This document shows positions 5,433-13,223 of a stretch of 16,517 nucleotides of DNA, one piece after another. The position numbers were made by a program, and so were the translations under genes. The notes beneath the pieces were generated by a model. That model was not told the origin of the DNA and did no database searches. It saw only the letters and a program-made list of their open reading frames with translations. Source of the DNA: an uncultured Alphaproteobacteria bacterium (GTDB lineage: Bacteria; Pseudomonadota; Alphaproteobacteria; Rs-D84). The stretch lies in NCBI GenBank assembly GCA_947589625.1, contig CANQCM010000011.1, positions 1-16,517 of the forward strand, given 5' to 3'. Within the stretch, counting starts at the first letter, position 1, and each line of letters begins with the position of its first letter.

Positions 5433-6292
5433 TTGCAGGAATTATTGGCGCAGGCGCATGGGGCACTGCACTGGGGTTCACCGTTGCACGTGGTGGCACA
5501 AATTGCGTTATGTGGTCTTATGATGGCGAATATGCGCGATTTGAAAATGTCGCAATGCCACGAAATATGAAAATCACGCGCAATATGGCAGATATGGAAA
5601 AATGCGATACATGGTTGGTTGTAACGCCTGCGGCTTTTTTTCGCGAAACAATGATAAAGGCGCGCGAATATTGGCACGGTCAACCGATTATAATTTGCAC
5701 CAAGGGCGCTGATAATATCTCGGGCAAATTTATGTCTGAAATTTTGGGCGAAGTATTACCAAAATGCCGTAATTTTGGCGTTCTGTCTGGGCCACAGTTT
5801 GCAGCCGAGGTTGCGCAAGGCGTTCCCACAGGTTCAACACTGGCAGGAAACAAAAAAACACGCGAAATAGGGCGTAATTTATTAAATAAATTGGTGCTGT
5901 CTGAAACAACAGACATTATCGGCACACAAATATGCGGCGTGGGAAAAAATGCAGTTGCGCTGATTTGCGGATATAATTCGGTTGCGTCTAAGGGCGAAAA
6001 CGAACGCGCAATGATATTGACACTGGCATGGAATGATGTTGTTAAAATCGGCATAAAAAGTGGCGCCAAACCTGAAACATTCCTTGATTTATGCGGTATT
6101 GGCGATTTGTTTTTAAGCGCAACATCTGTAACCAGTCGTAATTTTTCAGGTGGCATGGCAATTGCACAGGGCAAAAAACCATCTGGCACAGTCGAGGGTA
6201 TTTATGCATTACAGGGCCTAATTAAACGGGCAAAAGAATTACGCGTGGCGGTCAATACTTTGACACAAATGCGCGATAAAATGCGCCTGTAA
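5429..6292 (+). CDS. gpsA: Glycerol-3-phosphate dehydrogenase [NAD(P)+], short form
   Basis: GpsA reduces dihydroxyacetone phosphate to sn-glycerol 3-phosphate, the backbone for phospholipid synthesis, in the cytoplasm. The 287-residue product has the dinucleotide-binding GIIGAGAWGTAL at 4-15, TKG (91-93), LSGPQFAAEVAQG (119-131), GVGKN with the conserved Lys at 173, and the C-terminal signature AKPETFLDLCGIGDLFLSAT (213-232) with SRN at 236-238. It is about 40 residues shorter than typical GpsA (about 330). The region after VEGIYALQ is abbreviated, and parts such as LTLAWNDVVKIG are diverged. An AAGGA ribosome binding site lies 7 nt before the ATG, which overlaps the stop of the TPR gene. 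The family is clear; full activity is likely but not shown. Confidence 0.88.
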   Translation: MIAGIIGAGAWGTALGFTVARGGTNCVMWSYDGEYARFENVAMPRNMKITRNMADMEKCDTWLVVTPAAFFRETMIKAREYWHGQPIIICTKGADNISGKFMSEILGEVLPKCRNFGVLSGPQFAAEVAQGVPTGSTLAGNKKTREIGRNLLNKLVLSETTDIIGTQICGVGKNAVALICGYNSVASKGENERAMILTLAWNDVVKIGIKSGAKPETFLDLCGIGDLFLSATSVTSRNFSGGMAIAQGKKPSGTVEGIYALQGLIKRAKELRVAVNTLTQMRDKMRL

Positions 6293-6300
6293 AAATATAT

Positions 6301-6332
6301 AAAAAACACCGGCAAATGCCGGTATTTTTTTT
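6301..6332. terminator. Bidirectional terminator between gpsA and the macB permease gene
   Basis: ACCGGC (6308-6313), AAAT and GCCGGT (6318-6323) are flanked by six A on the left and T8 on the right. Read leftward it is the same 16-mer as the pal terminator. It serves two convergent operons. Confidence 0.9.
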
Positions 6333-6341
6333 ACCAGATTT

Positions 6342-7559
6342 TTATTCGTATCGCAGGCTGTCAATCGGGTTTAATTTTGCCGCCTTTAATGCAGGTACAA
6401 CCCCAGACGCCAAACCAACCACAACCGCAACAGTTACAGACAAAATAACCGGCCAGATGCTGAATGGTACATTATAGCCCAAAACAAAACGACCAACACC
6501 TTGGGACAAGCCGACACCAATTACTAAGCCCGCCATAGAACCAATAAAAGAAATAAGTATAGATTCAGACAAAAATTGCGTGATAATTTGGCTTTCGCGC
6601 GCACCAATTGCCTTGCGAATACCGATTTCGCGCGTTCTTTCGGCAACAGACACCAACATCATGTTCATAATGCCAATTGCGCCCACCAGCAATGATACCG
6701 CCGCAATCGCAATCAGCAACATTTTCATGTAACCGGTCACCGTGTTCATTGTTTCCATTACTTGTTTCATATCCATAATTTGAAAGTCGTCTGCGGCGTC
6801 ATCTTTCAGTTTATGACGGTCGCGCAGCAGGGCAGTTATTTGGTCTATAACCAGTGTATTGTCGGCATCTGAAAACAGTTTTAATGAAATCATATTTACC
6901 GCATTGGGAAAGCGCGAACCTTGTAATCTCTTTTTCAGGGTTGTAATCGGAATAATAATCATGTCGTCTTGGCTGCCCATTGCAGAATCGCCTTTGGCTT
7001 TGGTAATGCCAATAATCGTAAAAGGCATGTTCTGGACGCGAATTATTTGTCCGACAGGGTTACTGGGCAGCCCTAACTCTTCGGCGGTTGTAGGCCCAAT
7101 TACAGCGTAAGTAGACGCATTTCGTACCGCCGACATATCAAAAAATGTTCCCTTGTCTATTTCAATGTTTTGAATTGTGGTGTAATCTGGGTACACGCCA
7201 ACCATAGATGTTGCCCAGTTTTTATTGCCATAAATTGCCTGTGCGCCACTGTTTTGAATGGGGCTGACCGCGGCTACATCGGGCAGGCGACCAATATATT
7301 GCGCATCGTCAATGGTCAATGTCTGGCGATTTCCTGTTCGCACACCTGCAGATTGCGCCGCGCCTGCACGAATTATAATCGTATTTGTACCCAGTGATGA
7401 AAATTGGTCTGTAATCTGACGTTGAACTGTTTCGCCAACTGCGACCATTATCACCACCGCCATAACCCCAATAACAATGCCCAGAACGGTCAAGAACGAA
7501 CGAATCTTGTTTCCGCTGATAGACAGCCATGATTCTTTCAAAATGTCGTTAAAAGTCAT
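6342..7559 (-). CDS. MacB-type ABC transporter permease
   Basis: This is the inner-membrane part of a tripartite, mechanotransmission-type efflux pump. The 405-residue product has the MacB/FtsX layout: TM1 at about 21-42, a large periplasmic domain (about 43-275), then TM2 (279-302), TM3 (332-351) and TM4 (366-389). VAERTREIGIRKAIGA at 305-320, just after TM2, is the cytoplasmic coupling-helix region characteristic of MacB permeases. The protein lacks the fused N-terminal ATPase of E. coli MacB; that domain is encoded by the adjacent gene, 14 nt upstream. An AGGG ribosome binding site precedes the ATG. Substrate cannot be predicted: the family handles macrolides, peptides, lipoproteins and siderophores. 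Confidence 0.92.
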   Translation of the reverse strand: MTFNDILKESWLSISGNKIRSFLTVLGIVIGVMAVVIMVAVGETVQRQITDQFSSLGTNTIIIRAGAAQSAGVRTGNRQTLTIDDAQYIGRLPDVAAVSPIQNSGAQAIYGNKNWATSMVGVYPDYTTIQNIEIDKGTFFDMSAVRNASTYAVIGPTTAEELGLPSNPVGQIIRVQNMPFTIIGITKAKGDSAMGSQDDMIIIPITTLKKRLQGSRFPNAVNMISLKLFSDADNTLVIDQITALLRDRHKLKDDAADDFQIMDMKQVMETMNTVTGYMKMLLIAIAAVSLLVGAIGIMNMMLVSVAERTREIGIRKAIGARESQIITQFLSESILISFIGSMAGLVIGVGLSQGVGRFVLGYNVPFSIWPVILSVTVAVVVGLASGVVPALKAAKLNPIDSLRYE

Positions 7560-7573
7560 TTTTTTGCCCTGTA

Positions 7574-8317
7574 TTATAGGTTATTATCGTTTTTCGGAAT
7601 TGGCCCATCGTAATTTATATGTCCGTCACGAATATGTATCAGGCGGTCAGCATATTTTGCGATGTCAAATTCGTGTGTAATCATGACGATTGTAATGCCA
7701 AGGTCGCGATTTAATTGCTTAAAGAACTTTAATATTTCGTTGCCCATTTTACTGTCCAGTGCGCCAGTCGGTTCGTCTGCCAGAATTAATTTCGGGTCGC
7801 CTGCCAATGCACGCGCAATGGCAACGCGTTGTTTCATACCACCAGACAGTTGCGTTGGCAAATAAGTTTCAAATTTTTCCAACCCAACACGCGCCAGCAT
7901 TTCACGCGCACGGCGAATACGTTCGTCCATCGGCATACCGCGATACATCAATGGCAACATTATGTTGTCCAGAACTGTCCGCTTGGGCAACAGGTTAAAC
8001 TGTTGAAAAACAAAACCTATATATTCATTACGAATTATCGCCAGTTCGTCTGATGTCATATTTGAAATATCGCGCCCGTACAGTTTGTATGTGCCTGTGG
8101 TCGGACTGTCCAGCGCACCGATAATATTCATACATGTTGATTTCCCAGACCCAGACGGCCCCATAATCGCCAAAAATTCGCCCAATTTTACATTAAATGT
8201 AATATCAAACAAAACCTGCTGGTCGCCACCCATTTCCAATGGGAAACTTTTGCAGATTTTGTCCATAGAAATTACAATTTCAGATTTATCGGTGTTCTTT
8301 TTCATTTTGTTCACCAT
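7574..8317 (-). CDS. MacB-type ABC transporter ATP-binding protein
   Basis: This cytoplasmic ATPase powers the adjacent MacB-type permease. The 247-residue product has Walker A GPSGSGKST (53-61), the Q-loop in FVFQQFNLL (Gln105), signature LSGGMKQR (157-164), Walker B LILADEPTGALD (177-188) and the switch His in THE (215). The LolD/MacB subfamily is indicated by the GxxxxPTxG region and DEPTGALDS. I chose the ATG at 8317, which shares its A with the upstream stop codon (TAATG). A second in-frame ATG at 8305 would shorten the protein by four residues and lacks a ribosome binding site. Confidence 0.93.
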   Translation of the reverse strand: MVNKMKKNTDKSEIVISMDKICKSFPLEMGGDQQVLFDITFNVKLGEFLAIMGPSGSGKSTCMNIIGALDSPTTGTYKLYGRDISNMTSDELAIIRNEYIGFVFQQFNLLPKRTVLDNIMLPLMYRGMPMDERIRRAREMLARVGLEKFETYLPTQLSGGMKQRVAIARALAGDPKLILADEPTGALDSKMGNEILKFFKQLNRDLGITIVMITHEFDIAKYADRLIHIRDGHINYDGPIPKNDNNL

Positions 8318-9522
8318 TAACGCGGCCCACCGCCCATTGGCCCACGCATACCGCGCTGTACCATTGCAGATGTTGCGCTGGTTGTTTGACCTGTGCGACC
8401 AACAACAATTCTGTCGCCCTCTTGCAGACCGTCAGAAATAATTTCTGTTTCTGTTGCGCCAACCAAACCCTTGGTGTATGGCACCAGAACAACATTTCCA
8501 TCACGCAAAACTGCCAGATGAGTACTGGGGGTTGCGTCGCCTGCGTCTTCAACAATGCCATTAAAGTTACGCAACAATAATGCGGCATTTTGCACCTTGT
8601 ATACATTAAACCGTTCTTGAATAATTATGGTAACAAACGCGGTCATTCCAGGCATCAATTTCATATCAGAATTATCAACATCAATCACAACCGTGTACAC
8701 AACAACATTTGATGTGGTTGTTGGCGACAGGCGAATTTGACGCACAGTACCTTGGAATGTTTCAGACGGGTACGCGTCAACCGTGAACGACACTTCTTGA
8801 CCTTCTTTGATAACACCAATATCAGCCTCGGATACAGATGTTTCAATTTGCATTTTTGATAAATCTTCGGCAATTTCAAACAAGTCAGGTGTTTGGAAAG
8901 ACGCCGCAACTGTTTGCCCAACATCAACCTTGCGCGAAATAACCGTACCGTCAACAGGCGACACAATTGTCGCATAGCCCAGATTTGTCACAGCGCGGTC
9001 ATATTGCGATTGCGCCTGAATTACAGATTGTTCTGCCTGTTCATATGTTGCCTGTGATTGTTCCATTTCGGCACGCGCGATATAGCCCTCGTCAAACAAA
9101 ATCTTGTTGCGTTCATAATCGCTTTTCGCCAGATTTCTGCGCGATTCGGCAGATGTCAATGACGCGCGCGATTCTTCAACAGTCGCTTGCAAAACAGTCG
9201 GATCAATGGTTAATAATTTATCGCCTTTTTTTACCTTGGAATTATAATCAACATACATGTTGTCAATAGTTCCCGACACCTGCGAGCCTACATTTACCGT
9301 ATTAACAGGTTGGATTTCGCCTGTGGCACTGACCACTTGACGCATATCGCCGCGCGAAATTGCCATAGACACCAGTTCAGATTTTTCGCCATCACCGCTA
9401 AAAATCCAGCACCCACCAATCAGGCAGAATAACAGTATTAAAATCCACCATTTTTTACGCCAAATCCAACGGGTCGCCCGATGTAAAAAGCCAACTTTTT
9501 TATCATTATTCGTTTGTTGCAT
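8317..9522 (-). CDS. MacA-like periplasmic adaptor (membrane fusion protein)
   Basis: The adaptor bridges the inner-membrane ABC permease and the outer-membrane TolC channel. The 401-residue product has one N-terminal transmembrane anchor (about 24-42) after a basic segment. The lipoyl half-motif GEIQPVNTVNVGSQVSGTI is followed by a helical hairpin (about 108-180, with ESRASLTSAESRRNLAKSDYE and EQSQATYEQAEQ), the second lipoyl half (ATIVSPVDGTVISR), and beta-barrel and membrane-proximal domains. The tail is Met/Gly-rich (MRGPMGGGPR). The gene starts 17 nt inside the tolC-like gene behind a strong AGAGGAGG site and ends at the ATPase ATG, so all four genes are coupled. Confidence 0.92.
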   Translation of the reverse strand: MQQTNNDKKVGFLHRATRWIWRKKWWILILLFCLIGGCWIFSGDGEKSELVSMAISRGDMRQVVSATGEIQPVNTVNVGSQVSGTIDNMYVDYNSKVKKGDKLLTIDPTVLQATVEESRASLTSAESRRNLAKSDYERNKILFDEGYIARAEMEQSQATYEQAEQSVIQAQSQYDRAVTNLGYATIVSPVDGTVISRKVDVGQTVAASFQTPDLFEIAEDLSKMQIETSVSEADIGVIKEGQEVSFTVDAYPSETFQGTVRQIRLSPTTTSNVVVYTVVIDVDNSDMKLMPGMTAFVTIIIQERFNVYKVQNAALLLRNFNGIVEDAGDATPSTHLAVLRDGNVVLVPYTKGLVGATETEIISDGLQEGDRIVVGRTGQTTSATSAMVQRGMRGPMGGGPR

Positions 9523-10846
9523 TTATATCCTCCTCTAATCCAACCTTGATATCACCAATTGCGAGAGCCACCGCCGCGCGTTTTACATATAAATCGTATT
9601 TCGCGGCGTTGTTTTGTCGTTGTGCGTCCAGCAATTCAGATTGCGCCGTTTGCCAATCCAGCATTGTTGCGCGCCCAACCTTGTACATGCCTGCGGTAAC
9701 GCGTTCGCTTTCTGTCGCAGACGCCAGCAATGTTTTTGTTTGCTTTAACACTTTTTGCGCTGTTTTATAATTTTGATACGCAGTAAATACATCCAGCGTT
9801 GCATTGTTTGATGTATCGCGTTCTGATTCTTTGGCGCGTTCATAGTTCGCAGTGGCTGCCCGTGCACCATATAAATTTGAAAAACCTGCGAACAAAGGCA
9901 TTGACGCGCGAATCCCGATACTGCCGTTTAATCTGTCTGATTCGGGGCCAAACAATCCGCCAAAATTATTGTCGTTCCACCCCAACGATGCAGACGCCGA
10001 AATAGACGGCAAATTACGCAAAAATGCACTGTTGCGGCGGTGCCATGCCGCGTCTTTATTTGCAGACGCGCGCAGTAAATCGGGCCGTTGGCGTTGTGCA
10101 ATCGCCACCAATTCATCAATGCTTTTTATTTCTGCGTCTGTGCCAAAAGTTGATGCCATATCCATAATCTCAATGTTTTGGTCAGCTGGAAATGACAATT
10201 TAGTCAGCAAGTTGCCTTTGACTACTTCGCGATTGTTTTTTGCGCGTTCTAATTCCAAATCGCGATTTGCCAATGTGGTATCTGCCTTCAGGACATCAGC
10301 CTTGGCAACCGCGCCAGCATTGAATTTCTTGTTTGCCATATCGCGCGCAGATTTTGCAACATCGTATGCAGATTGCGCTGTTTTAACATCTGCGTCTGCA
10401 TTTAACAATTCGTAATATGCGCCAACAAGGCTGTATACATAGTTTTGAACTGTTTCATCATATTCAAAACCTGTGGCGCGATATGTTGCCAGTGTTTGAT
10501 TCAAATCAGACAAACGCCGCCCAAAATCAAAAATCAAATAAGACGCCGACAAAGACGCACCATACGACCAATCGCCCCAGTCTTTATTTCGGTAATCAAT
10601 GCCCGCAGAACCGCCAATATCAACAGACGGTAAATATGACGAATATGCAGCATTCTTTTCAAATCGTGCCGATTGCAATGACGCATACGCCGCCGCAGTC
10701 GCAGGATTACGACACAAACCCAATTCTACAACGCGTTGCAGGCTGATTTCACCATCGGGGACATTGCGCATTGTGGCGCAGTTTTCATCGTCTGCCAACG
10801 CCAGCGCAGGCATAAACGCAACCAGTAAAAATCCCAATTTTCTCAT
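9506..10846 (-). CDS. TolC-family outer-membrane efflux channel
   Basis: This is the outer-membrane exit duct of the pump encoded downstream. The 446-residue product begins with a signal peptide (MRKLGFLLVAFMPALALA, cleavage before DDENC). Two repeated outer-membrane-efflux halves follow: strands and helices around ISLQRVVELGLCRNPATAAAY and SYLPSVDIGGSAG in the first, and SVDELVAIAQ-like IDELVAIAQRQRPDLLRA and NLPSISASASLGW in the second. Long coiled-coil helices include ESERVTAGMYKVGRATMLDW. A GGGGG ribosome binding site lies before the ATG. It heads the operon tolC-macA-ATPase-permease. Whether the channel also serves other pumps cannot be seen here. Confidence 0.92.
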   Translation of the reverse strand: MRKLGFLLVAFMPALALADDENCATMRNVPDGEISLQRVVELGLCRNPATAAAYASLQSARFEKNAAYSSYLPSVDIGGSAGIDYRNKDWGDWSYGASLSASYLIFDFGRRLSDLNQTLATYRATGFEYDETVQNYVYSLVGAYYELLNADADVKTAQSAYDVAKSARDMANKKFNAGAVAKADVLKADTTLANRDLELERAKNNREVVKGNLLTKLSFPADQNIEIMDMASTFGTDAEIKSIDELVAIAQRQRPDLLRASANKDAAWHRRNSAFLRNLPSISASASLGWNDNNFGGLFGPESDRLNGSIGIRASMPLFAGFSNLYGARAATANYERAKESERDTSNNATLDVFTAYQNYKTAQKVLKQTKTLLASATESERVTAGMYKVGRATMLDWQTAQSELLDAQRQNNAAKYDLYVKRAAVALAIGDIKVGLEEDINATNE

Positions 10847-10876
10847 ATTCAGACCCCCATAAACACATTATGATAC

Positions 10877-10882
10877 ATTATA
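10877..10882 (-). promoter_or_regulatory. -10 box for the efflux operon
   Basis: The minus strand has a perfect TATAAT with a predicted start near 10870, 24 nt before the tolC-like ATG. The -35 position holds only a T run, so the promoter may be weak or activator-dependent. Confidence 0.5.
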
Positions 10883-10894
10883 CTCATTTTTCAG

Positions 10895-10923
10895 TTGAAA
10901 AAAAAGATAATTTTGCCTAAGAT
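10895..10923 (+). promoter_or_regulatory. Promoter of tRNA-Cys (and probably recF-sspB)
   Basis: TTGAAA (10895-10900) and TAAGAT (10918-10923) are separated by exactly 17 nt. The predicted start near 10930 leaves a short 5' leader for RNase P to remove. It is back to back with the efflux-operon promoter. Confidence 0.7.
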
Positions 10924-10937
10924 ACTTTCACATTTAT

Positions 10938-11011
10938 GGCCTGGTGGCAGAGTGGTTATGCAGAGGACTGCAAATCCTTGTATGCCGGTTCGATTCCGAC
11001 CCAGGCCTCCA
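10938..11011 (+). tRNA. tRNA-Cys (anticodon GCA)
   Basis: The cloverleaf is complete. The acceptor GGCCTGG pairs with CCAGGCC, the anticodon loop CTGCAAA carries GCA at its centre, the T loop is TTCGATT, and the 3' CCA is encoded (11009-11011). Only 7 nt separate CCA from the recF start codon. Confidence 0.96.
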
Positions 11012-11018
11012 TTTATTC

Positions 11019-12104
11019 ATGATTGAAAAATTAACTCTTGCTGATTTTCGTAATCATAAATACAGCCGTATTCACACATACGGCAAACGAAATATTATAA
11101 TTACTGGTGCCAATGGCGCAGGCAAAACCGCAATTCTTGAGGCTGTATCAATGTTATCTGGCGAACGCGGATTGCGTGGCGCACCCATGTCTGATATTGC
11201 GCGTTTTGATGGGGCAGGTGGTTTTTGTGTGGTTGCCCAATTATCAGACGAAACGCAAATATCCATTGAATATACCGCGGGCGATGCCAACCGCCATGCG
11301 CGAATTGATGGCGATGCGGCAACTATGGCGGATTTATCGCGGATTTTGCGAATTGTTTGGATAACCCCACGCGAAGACCGATTGTTTATTGACGCCGCAG
11401 GCGACCGCCGCGCATTTTTTGATAGACTGGCTGCCAGTTTTGATTCGACGCATTCTGGGCGCGTGGCGCGTCTGGCAAAGTTATTATCAGAACGCGCATT
11501 TGCATTAAAAAACGGACGCGATAATCACTGGATTAACGCAATTGATGCACAAATTTCAGGCACTGCGGTTGCAGTTGCCGCCGCGCGCGTACAATATGCA
11601 GGCGAATTGAATTATTTTCTGCAAAATTCTGCAATCAGTGTAAATGGCATGTTGGAAGAAATGATTATGTCTGGAAATGCCGCCGACGCAGAAAGAAAAT
11701 ATTCGCAATACTTGCATGAAAATCGCGAAATTGTTGGCGATAAAATGATTCTTGACGGCGCACATAAATCTGATTTTGGTGTGTTTAATCGTGAATTAAA
11801 TCTGCCGGCAAATTTAACCAGTACTGGACAACAGAAAACAACATTGCTGGAATTGATTTTGGCACATGCAAAACTTATTCATACAAAAACAAATCATCGC
11901 CCGTTGATATTGCTGGACGAAGCGGCTGCGCACCTGGACACAGACGCGCGCAACAGATTATTTGGCGCATTGGCTGATGCCGATGCGCAAGTTTGGGCGA
12001 CAGGTCTTGATAAAGACGCGTTTTCTGGAATTGATGATGCTGTATTTGTTTCTTGCAACAATGGCGAAATAAATAATATACTTATGACAGATGGCGAAAA
12101 TTGA
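11019..12104 (+). CDS. recF: DNA replication and repair ATPase RecF
   Basis: RecF is an SMC/Rad50-like ATPase that helps RecOR load RecA at gaps and stalled forks. I start it at 11019, giving 361 residues beginning MIEKLTLADFRNHK, the typical RecF N terminus. The longer in-frame start at 10944 would translate the tRNA gene. Visible motifs are Walker A GANGAGKT (30-37), signature STGQQ (268-272) in the block STGQQKTTLLELILAHA, and Walker B PLILLDEAAAHLD (295-307). No Shine-Dalgarno sequence lies in the 7 nt between the tRNA CCA and the ATG, so translation probably starts on a near-leaderless RNA made by tRNA processing, or from a promoter inside the tRNA. Its usual neighbours dnaA, dnaN and gyrB are absent; sspB follows with a 14-nt overlap. 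Confidence 0.93.
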   Translation: MIEKLTLADFRNHKYSRIHTYGKRNIIITGANGAGKTAILEAVSMLSGERGLRGAPMSDIARFDGAGGFCVVAQLSDETQISIEYTAGDANRHARIDGDAATMADLSRILRIVWITPREDRLFIDAAGDRRAFFDRLAASFDSTHSGRVARLAKLLSERAFALKNGRDNHWINAIDAQISGTAVAVAAARVQYAGELNYFLQNSAISVNGMLEEMIMSGNAADAERKYSQYLHENREIVGDKMILDGAHKSDFGVFNRELNLPANLTSTGQQKTTLLELILAHAKLIHTKTNHRPLILLDEAAAHLDTDARNRLFGALADADAQVWATGLDKDAFSGIDDAVFVSCNNGEINNILMTDGEN

Positions 12105-12558
12105 TTATCAAACTTTATTAGATAACGCATTAAAAACCGTTGTAAAAGACGCGCTGATTCACGCGCAATTTAACGGGCTGGGCGATGATACACATTTCTT
12201 TATAACTTTCAAGACGCGTGCGCCTGGGGTTGTATTGCCTGATTTTTTGCGTATGCGTTATCCTGATATTATGACGATTGTTTTGCAATATTCGTATAAC
12301 AACCTGAATGTTTCTGACAAAGAATTTGGTGTGCAATTGACTTTTGATGGGCGGCCGTTTTTTATTCGTGTACCGTTTTCTGCATTAGTTGAATTCAAAG
12401 ATCCGTCTGTTGATTTTATGTTATCTTTTCACCCAAAAACTGTGCAAAACGCGGTGGCAGACAATGATATGGAATTGCCTTTTTCGGACAAACCTGACAC
12501 TGTGCCAGACAATGGGCGCGTTGTATCATTAGACGAATTTAGAAAACGCAAAAAATAA
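12091..12558 (+). CDS. sspB: ClpXP adaptor SspB, alphaproteobacterial type
   Basis: SspB tethers ssrA-tagged and some other substrates to ClpXP for degradation. The 155-residue product matches the alphaproteobacterial SspB pattern from memory: IDYQTLLDNALKTVVKDAL (4-22), then HFFITFKTRAPGVVLPDFL, RYPDIMTIVLQYSY and VPFSALVEFKDPSVDF, forming the substrate-binding barrel. A variable linker and a basic C-terminal tail VVSLDEFRKRKK (about 144-155) follow; tails of this kind contact the ClpX zinc-binding domain. The start lies inside the end of recF, with no clear Shine-Dalgarno sequence, implying coupling to recF. The stop is 4 nt from the end of convergent nth, without a terminator in between. 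Confidence 0.87.
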   Translation: MAKIDYQTLLDNALKTVVKDALIHAQFNGLGDDTHFFITFKTRAPGVVLPDFLRMRYPDIMTIVLQYSYNNLNVSDKEFGVQLTFDGRPFFIRVPFSALVEFKDPSVDFMLSFHPKTVQNAVADNDMELPFSDKPDTVPDNGRVVSLDEFRKRKK

Positions 12559-12562
12559 TTTG

Positions 12563-13222
12563 TTATAAAATTCTGTCTGGTGCATTACACCATTTGACCA
12601 ATGGACATTTATCACACAATGGGCGCAGCGCACGGCAAACATATCGCCCATGCAAAACCATAACATGATTTACAATGCCGTGATATTTTTTCGGGATTTT
12701 ATGTAATAACTTTTCTTCTACTTTATCAGGTGTGTTATCTGACGCGTCAACCCAACCATAACGATGCGCCAGACGAAAAACATGTGTATCAACACCTATA
12801 TTTGGCGCGCCCCATAAAACATTCATTATTACATTTGCCGTTTTTTGACCAATCCCAGACAAAGTCATCAACGCATCGCGACTATGAAATTTTTCTGGAA
12901 ATTTATAGTTCGCGTCATTTGCGTTTTCATATGCCATTAATTCAGACGCCAAAGAAATAATGTTTTTTGCCTTGTTATTAAAGAACGATATAACGCGAAT
13001 ATACTGCTTTAATCCAGTTTCGCCCAGTTGCACCATTTGCGCAGGTGTTGGCGCAACACGAAACAGGGCAGGCGTCACTTCATTGACTTTTTTATCTGTT
13101 GCCTGTGCCGATAATATTACCGCCACCGCGAAAGTAAATTCATTGGTGCTGAATAATTCAGACCTAATGTTCATATTTATTGTTGGCGGTACAGCGGTAA
13201 AAAATCGTTCAGGTGTTATCAT
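12563..13222 (-). CDS. nth: Endonuclease III (DNA glycosylase/AP lyase)
   Basis: Nth removes oxidised pyrimidines and cleaves abasic sites in base-excision repair. The 219-residue product has the helix-hairpin-helix LSGIGQKTANVIMNVLWG (121-138) with the catalytic Lys at 127, the catalytic Asp in VDTHVFRLAHR (Asp145), and the C-terminal [4Fe-4S] ligands at Cys 196, 203, 206 and 212 with the family C-x6-C-x2-C-x5-C spacing. An AAGG ribosome binding site sits in the end of ileS, and only one nt separates the ileS stop from this ATG, so nth is co-expressed with ileS and would fall under the same attenuator. Confidence 0.95.
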   Translation of the reverse strand: MITPERFFTAVPPTINMNIRSELFSTNEFTFAVAVILSAQATDKKVNEVTPALFRVAPTPAQMVQLGETGLKQYIRVISFFNNKAKNIISLASELMAYENANDANYKFPEKFHSRDALMTLSGIGQKTANVIMNVLWGAPNIGVDTHVFRLAHRYGWVDASDNTPDKVEEKLLHKIPKKYHGIVNHVMVLHGRYVCRALRPLCDKCPLVKWCNAPDRIL

Positions 13223-13223
13223 T

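Noticed and set aside
4984..5499. 171-codon minus-strand frame overlapping the TPR gene and gpsA
   Set aside because: It is a shadow of two coupled genes, rich in His, Arg and Pro, with no recognisable domain.
5680..6189. 169-codon minus-strand frame inside gpsA
   Set aside because: It is antisense to a clear enzyme and has no start signal or family resemblance.
9852..10415. 187-codon plus-strand frame opposite the tolC-like gene
   Set aside because: It is antisense to a well-supported gene, has no ribosome binding site, and its composition is low-complexity Ser/Ala/Arg as expected from the reverse frame of the TolC coding sequence.
10944..11018. N-terminal extension of RecF by 25 residues
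   Set aside because: It translates the tRNA-Cys gene; RecF proteins normally begin at the MIEKLTLADFRN-type sequence.
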